The notes under the pieces were generated by a model, which made no database searches, was not told the origin of the DNA, and saw only the letters and a program-made list of their open reading frames with translations. Below, one piece after another: positions 57,808-64,000 of a stretch of DNA of 64,000 bases. The stretch is from Cordia subcordata (taxonomy: Eukaryota; Streptophyta; Magnoliopsida; Boraginales; Cordiaceae), in contig JAPTOF010000009.1 in NCBI GenBank assembly GCA_028554755.1, forward strand, positions 13,555,501-13,619,500, given 5' to 3'. Made by a program: the position numbers and the translations under genes. Position 1 is the first letter of the stretch; the number at the start of each line of letters is the position of its first letter.

Positions 57808-60442
57808 ATGAATGCAAATGTTGATGCAGTTAACGTATATTTATATTACGGTGGCAACAAAATTGAAATAGATCATGGGCTCAACTATGTAGGTCCAAAC
57901 TTACCACGTAAAATAAAAATTCTTCCCGGAACGACATACAATCAGTTTGTATCTCGTATATTCACGAAGCTCCAATTGCGGCCTACTATCGATAGAGTTG
58001 AGTTGTGTTATCGTGATCCCAAATGGGACACAAACCTACAACAAATATATTATTACCCCAGTGGCATTAAGGATGACGAAGATGTACAGGACATGTACAA
58101 AACAGCTTGCATGGATGTGAATAGAAGATGTGCGCACGTTGTCGTAGACGTGCAAAGTGATGTCGTGTACAATCCACAGCCTTCAAATGAAGAAGCAACA
58201 CTACAAGAAGTTGTTGGTGATTTGCCAGAGTTGAATGTGGAACCACCTTATTATGTCAATACAGAAGTCAACATTCCAACCACAACGGCAGGGTTTGCCA
58301 AATTTTCCCTTTCTCCACCGCCACGCCCCACATTTGAAGTTGGAGGACCCTCTCAAGCTAGTGACATTCGGGAGATGTTCGAGATGGGATTAGATTCTGT
58401 TTTATCTGAACCGGAAGAAGTAGATGAGGACGTCCACTTAAACGAGAAGGAAGATGTTGTGTCAGTAGAAAGTTTAATCTACGAAAACGAAGAGGTTGAT
58501 GTGGGGCCAGGCAATGGCGAAGAGCTGGAGCCGAATCTAGAGGAGGAAGAACCAGTAGCTTTCCACATAGCTAGGACAGAGTATTACATCACTTCAAATG
58601 ATCCTCCAATGGAGAGACCAATATGGGATGAGAGACGGATGGAGTTGGCCAAATGCATGGTGTTCCCAAAAAAGGTTGATCTTATACGGGCTATCCAACA
58701 AAACGTGATCAAACATAAACGAGAATACAGGGTGGTGAAGTCGAATAAGTCTTTGTGAGACATACATTGCTACGAATCAAGCAATCCTAGGACACCATGC
58801 AAGTGGAAGGTTCGTGCAGTAAAAAATGCACACACAAGATGTTCGAGATTACGAGGTACCAAAGCATGCATATTTGCATGGGAGATAAATGCAGAAGAGA
58901 CCATAGAAATCTAACATCTAGTCTGGTCAACTACATGGTTAGGCATTTTGTTGTAGAGAAGCCTGATTTTGAGGTATGTCTTGTCCAAGCCCACGAAAAG
59001 AAGACTTTAAATGTTGATATAACGTATGGGAAAGCGTGGCGTGGTAGGAATAAGGCAATCCAACTAGTTTTTGGAGACTGGGACATGTCATACAAGATGC
59101 TGCCGCGCTTTTTTGCCGCCGTAATTGCGAAGAATCCGGGAACCATTATCCACTACAAGTTCGCCCAGGGTTCAACTGAAACAGAAAAAATTTTCCACTA
59201 TGTTTTTTGGGCTTTTGGTCCGTGCATCATGGCATGGAGGCATTGTCGACCTGTACTCTCGTTGGACGGAACACATCTGCATGGGAAGTACAAGGGCCAC
59301 CTGCTTGTCGCCTTAGCGATAGATGCCAACGACCATATATTACCGTTGGCATTTGCTGTTGTCGATGGCGAGAGTACAAATAGTTGGAGGTGGTTCCTGG
59401 AGAAGGTAAGTCAGTGTTTTTTAAACGACATGTCAACAGTTTGTATTCTGTCTGATCGGCACGCAGGAATCGCGGCAGCCATCAATACAATAACATCCGA
59501 CGGCCGACTTCAAGTGAAGCATCGCATTTGCTTGAGACATCTAAAAAGCAATGTGATGAAAAGATGGCACAACCAATTCGCAAAAGACATGTGTTGGATA
59601 GCTGGAAAAGAAAGCCAGAAACGGAAGCACATCGCCGCCATGGACATTATTCGTAATATCGACCCACGACCCACTGGCGTTGGTACACGGGTGCACCAGA
59701 TGTTAGCCGACCTCGGTCCAGAGTCATGGACATTGAGCCACGATGGGGGTTATAGATGGGGAGTGCTGACAACAAATAATGTTGAATGCTTCAATGGTGT
59801 GATTGTCGGAGCTAGGGGATTGCCATTATAGCACTAGTAAATAACACTTTTTTAAAGCTAAAGGGATATTTCCACGATAGGTTGGCAAACACAATGCACA
59901 TGCGTAGAGATGGTCGTATTCTGACGGATCGAGCGAGAGAAAAATATGAAAAGTGGGAGACGTCTTCACACCGGATGCAATTGCATGCATTCAGACTAGA
60001 TGAGTGGTACCAGGTCGGTGGAATGCCAGAACGATGGAACGATGTTCCCAACGAACAAGAGGTAGATTGGGTGGGACGAACATGTACATGTGGCAAGTGG
60101 ACAGCCTATCATATGCCATGCTCTCATGCCCAATATGTTGCCCGTTATAGGGGTGGAAACCCTTCAACCATGGTTGATCTTCATTATACGGTAGAGTCAT
60201 TCGAGGCAACATATAATATGACATTTCAACCCCTTGGACATGAATTTTACTGGCCTCCAGGACCCAGTTGGACGTTACTCCCGAATGCTTCACGAGTGCG
60301 CGACAGAAGACGTGGGCGAGAAAGAACTTGGCATATACCAAACGAGATGGACAATTCCGACCAAGTAGGCAGAAGAAAGTGTGGTTATTGCCGTAACCCT
60401 GGGCATATTGCACCAAATTGCCCCCTAAGAATAGATACGTAG
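57808..60442 (+). pseudogene. MULE C transposase, nearly intact
   Basis: The start MNANVDAVNVYLYYGGNKIE opens the PB1-like domain, and an acidic linker follows to about codon 270. The MuDR-type domain (ELAKCMVFPKKVDLIRAIQQ) runs to a TGA at 58756 where a Trp is expected. A frameshift follows near 58830, then MFEITRYQSMHI... The core has PVLSLDGTHLHGKYKGHLLV, PLAFAVVDGESTNSWRWFL and LSDRHAG. A second frameshift lies near 59826. The C-terminal part has the SWIM finger CTCGKWTAYHMPCSH and the complete CCHC knuckle CGYCRNPGHIAPNC. With one stop and two frameshifts it is only lightly damaged. Cutting and joining of element ends in the nucleus is the known family role. Confidence 0.92.
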
Positions 60443-60678
60443 CTTCGAATGGTTATCATGAAGTTGTAGCATGTGATGCTAATTAGTCTTTTCCACTACG
60501 GTGTGTAATGTTTTCAATAAAAGATATTGTCAAATCTTTCCATCTCAAAATATTGTCAACATCAACACAATTTATATCGAGACATGATAATAAGTACGAA
60601 AAAACAATGAAAAATGAAAGTTCAATTACATAGAATTACTAAAATAAGTTTGAAATGCAAAATGTCTATTCAATTACA

Positions 60679-62962
60679 TCAATACTGAGAAGGCGTGTAA
60701 TAATCGGGCCTCCGACCCCTGCTGGTCCGGTCGGGTAAAACGCGTGGCGGTGGATGCGATGACTGTGTGCGTCTACAAGTACGACGCAGTCGATGGTCCT
60801 CCTCGAACACCAGCTTAGCAGTCTGATCATCTATTAGATAATCACTGGTAGATAACGGCCCCTGCGGTGGCGTGTTCGAGGTGCTGGGCTCCTGATGTGA
60901 CGGACCGCCATACTCAAACTGGCTAAACCTACCATGGTGTGGCGGCATGTATGAAGTGCTGGGATTGACCCACAGACCGCCGTACTCGAACTGGCTAGAC
61001 CTACTAGGCTGCGGCGGCGTATACGAAGTGCTGGGCTTCTAAGTGGTATGATGATGATGGCTCTGCTGTCCCGACCGATGTAAAGTTTGTGGAGGCGGTT
61101 GCGGACGTTGGACGTCATACATGGCTGTCGTGTCGTCCAACAGGTGCTCATGCTGGGTCTGCTGAAGTACGGCATGGCCTCTGATGTGCAGGACCTGTAG
61201 ATGACTCACCATATAATCAAGAGTAGCCGCATCTACTCGTAAGTCTCCCGCATCGTACTGCCGTATAATACTCCCACTGTGGTTAACCACATGCTGAGCG
61301 TATATTGCCTAAAGAAAATTTTCAAAAATTTTAATAGGTATTGCATCAATGCGTACTAAATTCGAATTTATGGGAAAACATTCATATTGCACTAACCAGA
61401 CTGTTCTCATCGTGGGCCGACGCAATGTAGCCGTCGTCTGTATGACTAGTCCGAGGGTGTCCAGCATATAGTATGGTTATCCCTCCGTATCATCTCATAT
61501 ACGCCCTCAAAGCCCCAGGATAGGGAAAGTCCTCTAACTTCGTCGCCACAACGATGTTTTCCTAATTGACCCACATGTCGACTGCCGAATTATATTGTTC
61601 GGCTGTAATCTTCTCTTTCCAGTCCTGGTGCTTCTGCCACGCTGGTGGATTAACGGGGATCGTCTGCCGCATGCCGAACTGCCGAAGTACCTGATCAGGA
61701 CGGTGCCACTCAACTCGCCTACCAACGATGAGGGGTACACATGCTCGCCACGCTTCCGCATTTTCCAAATAGTACTGTGGCAAACCACCCATTGCATGCT
61801 CGAATGGCTGCCAAATAAACTGGGAACACAATAATAACGGCAGATTAGTTTATAAAACATACAACGTATATTAACAAAGGAGAGTAATAAATGTGAGATG
61901 TAAATTTTTTTAAACCTCGCCGGGCTGCAAGCGGTCAATCATGTCCCGCGCCTCGTTCAAACCAGCCCGGCCCGCAACCCACTTCAGATCCTTCCTCGCA
62001 AAGAACATGTAGCCGCGTGGTGGGCCTGGCAACGGGAAATCAGGGTGAACAGCTTGCCCATCCCTCTGATGGTGCCTATCCGTTTGCTCACGGTGTTGGC
62101 CTAAAAGCCGTGAGTCCGTCCCAAGCAAAAAGCGCATTGTACAAGATAATTATATTATAAGCAATAATCGTCTTCAAATATCATTAACAATAATGAGATG
62201 AGTAAGTATGCTACCGAATGAGCATGACGGCCCGCACATGCCTCTACAATCACGGCAACAAGCCTTACAAAGCCATCTATACAGATGCGCTAGGCATGCT
62301 GCCCTCCAATTATATTCACTGATATGATCAAAGTCAATCAAAAAGTCTAACCAATGTAACGATAATTTATTTCCTGTCGTATCAGTGAACATATGGGTGC
62401 CAAATAACAAAAAAATCCACAAACGGGCCCGCCGTTTCGCTTCTTCCACATCAGGATTCCCCGGAGTGCCTTGGGCTACGTACAATTCCCTCAGATGGGG
62501 TATGTTAATCAAACTTCCACTAATTTTGTCCAAAGATACATATACCCCCATATACTGATGAATACGTGTCCACCACTCTTCCGGAGTTCGACTAGTATCG
62601 TCGAGCACCGGGACAACCTGACCAACAATCGGTAATCTCCAATATACAGCGACATCCTGGAGTACGATCGTGGCCTCGCCTACAGGCAAATGAAATGTAT
62701 GTGTCTATGGTCGCCACCTCTCAATCAAGGCAGTAATAAGAGGATTGTCAACCTGATGGAAGCGCGCCGCATAACATCCAAAAAATCCGGCTCTCAATAA
62801 AGCCGTCTGCACAGCAGGATGCTCCGTCCATAGGAATAACTCTCTATCACTCCTATAAATCTTGTGTTCCTCTAACTGATGGGGTGACGACAAATAATTC
62901 ACCCGGTGGTCATAGTAATAGCATAACACTGAACTATCGCTAGGAGCTGGTCTATGAGCCAT
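60679..62962 (-). pseudogene. PMD (plant mobile domain) gene carried by MULE C, 4 exons
   Basis: Minus-strand exons by eye: 62962-62215, 62100-61916, 61819-61397, 61308-60679; phases agree (662 codons). It starts MAHRPAPSDSSVLCYYYDHR. The PMD core includes ALIERWRP-stop-THTFHLPVGEATIVLQDVAVYWRLP, EEWWTRIHQYMG, RARLWIFLLFGTHMFTDTTG, FIWQPFE, and EAWRACVPLI...VEWHRPDQVLRQFGM. The C-terminus repeats PSTSYxPP...SQFEYGG. Four in-frame stops (62705, 61562, 61490, 61039) occur and no frameshift. PMD proteins of the MAIN/MAIL family act in the nucleus in silencing and genome stability. PMD genes also occur inside plant transposons; what they do for the element is not known to me. Confidence 0.88.
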
Positions 62963-62977
62963 AGATCCTACGAGCAT

Positions 62978-64000
62978 TAAGTAAATTAAAAAAAATGTAA
63001 AAGTACTAATTATTACTAATTAGTTTAAAACTGCAACCTTAATATTTAACTAATTTTGCTAACTTTGTAAAATTCATAATATTTTAATTTTTCTACATTC
63101 ATACTATTTAAAATTACATCGATTAATACATCCCATCATCATAAAAATATTAATATTCCAAATAATAAATCAACATATAATTAACATATAAAATAAACCA
63201 ACATGATTAATATTCCACTAAAATAAACAATAGTCTAATTTTGAAATTTAATGTATTAAGCAACATATAATAAACATATAAAATAAACCAACACGATTAA
63301 TATTCCACTAAAATAAACAATAATATAATTTTCAAATTAAAGTTGCACAACAAATAAAATTAATACTGCTTAACATTATCTAAACGTCAAAAAATTTATT
63401 ACGAATTACTTTAGAACTACAACTTTAATATTGAACAAATATATCACTTCATCTTAAAATTACTAATAATGAACATAATTAATCCTAAAACTCCACTAAA
63501 ACTCTAACTTCAGTTACTTACTATATGCCCTATAACTTTAATTTTCTCATTTCTTAAATTTTATATTATTTAAAATTTATAAAAATTCATGTTAAATACT
63601 TTAGAACTACAACTTTAATACTTAATTATTACATAACGTCATCTTAAATTGACTAATAATTAACATAATTAATCCTAAAATTCCACTAAAACCCTTAAAT
63701 GCCACTAAAACCCTAAAACTCCATATGATTAATTGAATAATTATAAATTCACACTAATTATATGCATACTGATTATATGTACACAAATTATATACACAAT
63801 GATTAATACATCCCATCATCATAAAATGATTAATATTCCAGAAATAAATCAACATATAATTAACATATGAAATAAACCAACATGATTAATATTCCAATAA
63901 ACTAAACAATAATATAATTTTCAAATTAGACGTAGGCAACATGTAATTAACATATAATTTCGAAATTTAACGTCATATAAATTAAACAAACAAACACATT
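62978..64000. repeat. AT-rich right arm of element C with internal repeats
   Basis: The string AAATAAACCAACATGATTAATATTCCA and its context recur at about 63190, 63280 and 63870. A longer block starting GATTAATACATCCCATCATC occurs at 63120 and 63801. No gene is seen. The arm corresponds in position to the AT-rich block 36540-37090 of element A. Confidence 0.7.

Larger units (their letters stand above)
56945..64000 (+). mobile_element. Composite MULE element C (transposase + PMD gene), runs off the window
   Basis: From the left: an AT-rich end near 56945-57000 (GGGTTATTTTTATTTTTAACC), a palindrome array (57026-57584), a transposase gene on plus (57808-60442), a convergent PMD gene on minus (60679-62962), then AT-rich DNA with repeats to the window end. 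The right terminus is outside. At more than 7 kb it is the most complete member of the A/B/C group. The two genes point toward each other with about 240 bp between their ends. Confidence 0.85.

Overview
The window is nuclear DNA of a flowering plant, probably a eudicot. It is AT-rich, its genes have GT-AG introns, and it holds a nucleus-encoded plastid-targeted gene, a plant ribosomal protein gene with telo-box/site II promoter motifs, and many degraded transposons. I could not name the species.

Host genes: (1) 8462-14257 (+), an apparently intact 8-exon gene for a plastid-targeted MraY homologue (520 codons when spliced by eye; all junction phases agree). (2) 27196-29269 (-), an intact 4-exon gene for 60S ribosomal protein L18a (eL20, 178 aa). 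(3) 43558-44706 (+), the 3' part of an ankyrin/PGG-domain membrane protein gene, with a second broken copy at 49753-49928. A possible orphan first exon lies at 55560-55623.

Mobile DNA: 1-7000 has a SINE, a probable solo copia LTR and a complete but dead Ty1/copia element (2071-6917, 5-bp TSD). 15113-17093 is a 3-copy, 0.66-kb tandem repeat. 17.9-26.0 kb is a Mutator-like (MULE) transposase pseudogene split by a nearly full-length L1-type LINE (19351-25080, 13-bp TSD). 30.9-42.2 kb and 51.8-64 kb are dominated by one MULE superfamily: elements A (34291-37556), B (from about 38.83 kb) and C (from about 56.95 kb past the window end), plus two non-autonomous relatives (32865-34066 and 51861-52995). 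Also present are a copia 3' fragment, a CACTA end, a Helitron candidate, several MITEs and further SINEs.

The most striking pattern is in MULEs A, B and C. Each carries, between its end and the transposase start, an array of 17-bp palindromes with 7-bp arms, a 3-bp centre and usually CG at both ends. The palindrome sequence differs in each element, but length, architecture, position and frequent 19-20 bp spacing are shared. Element C also carries a convergent plant-mobile-domain (PMD) gene, and A keeps the first exon of the same gene after an internal deletion. I read this as a MURA-like transposase plus PMD module with element-specific palindromic binding arrays; the binding role is inference.
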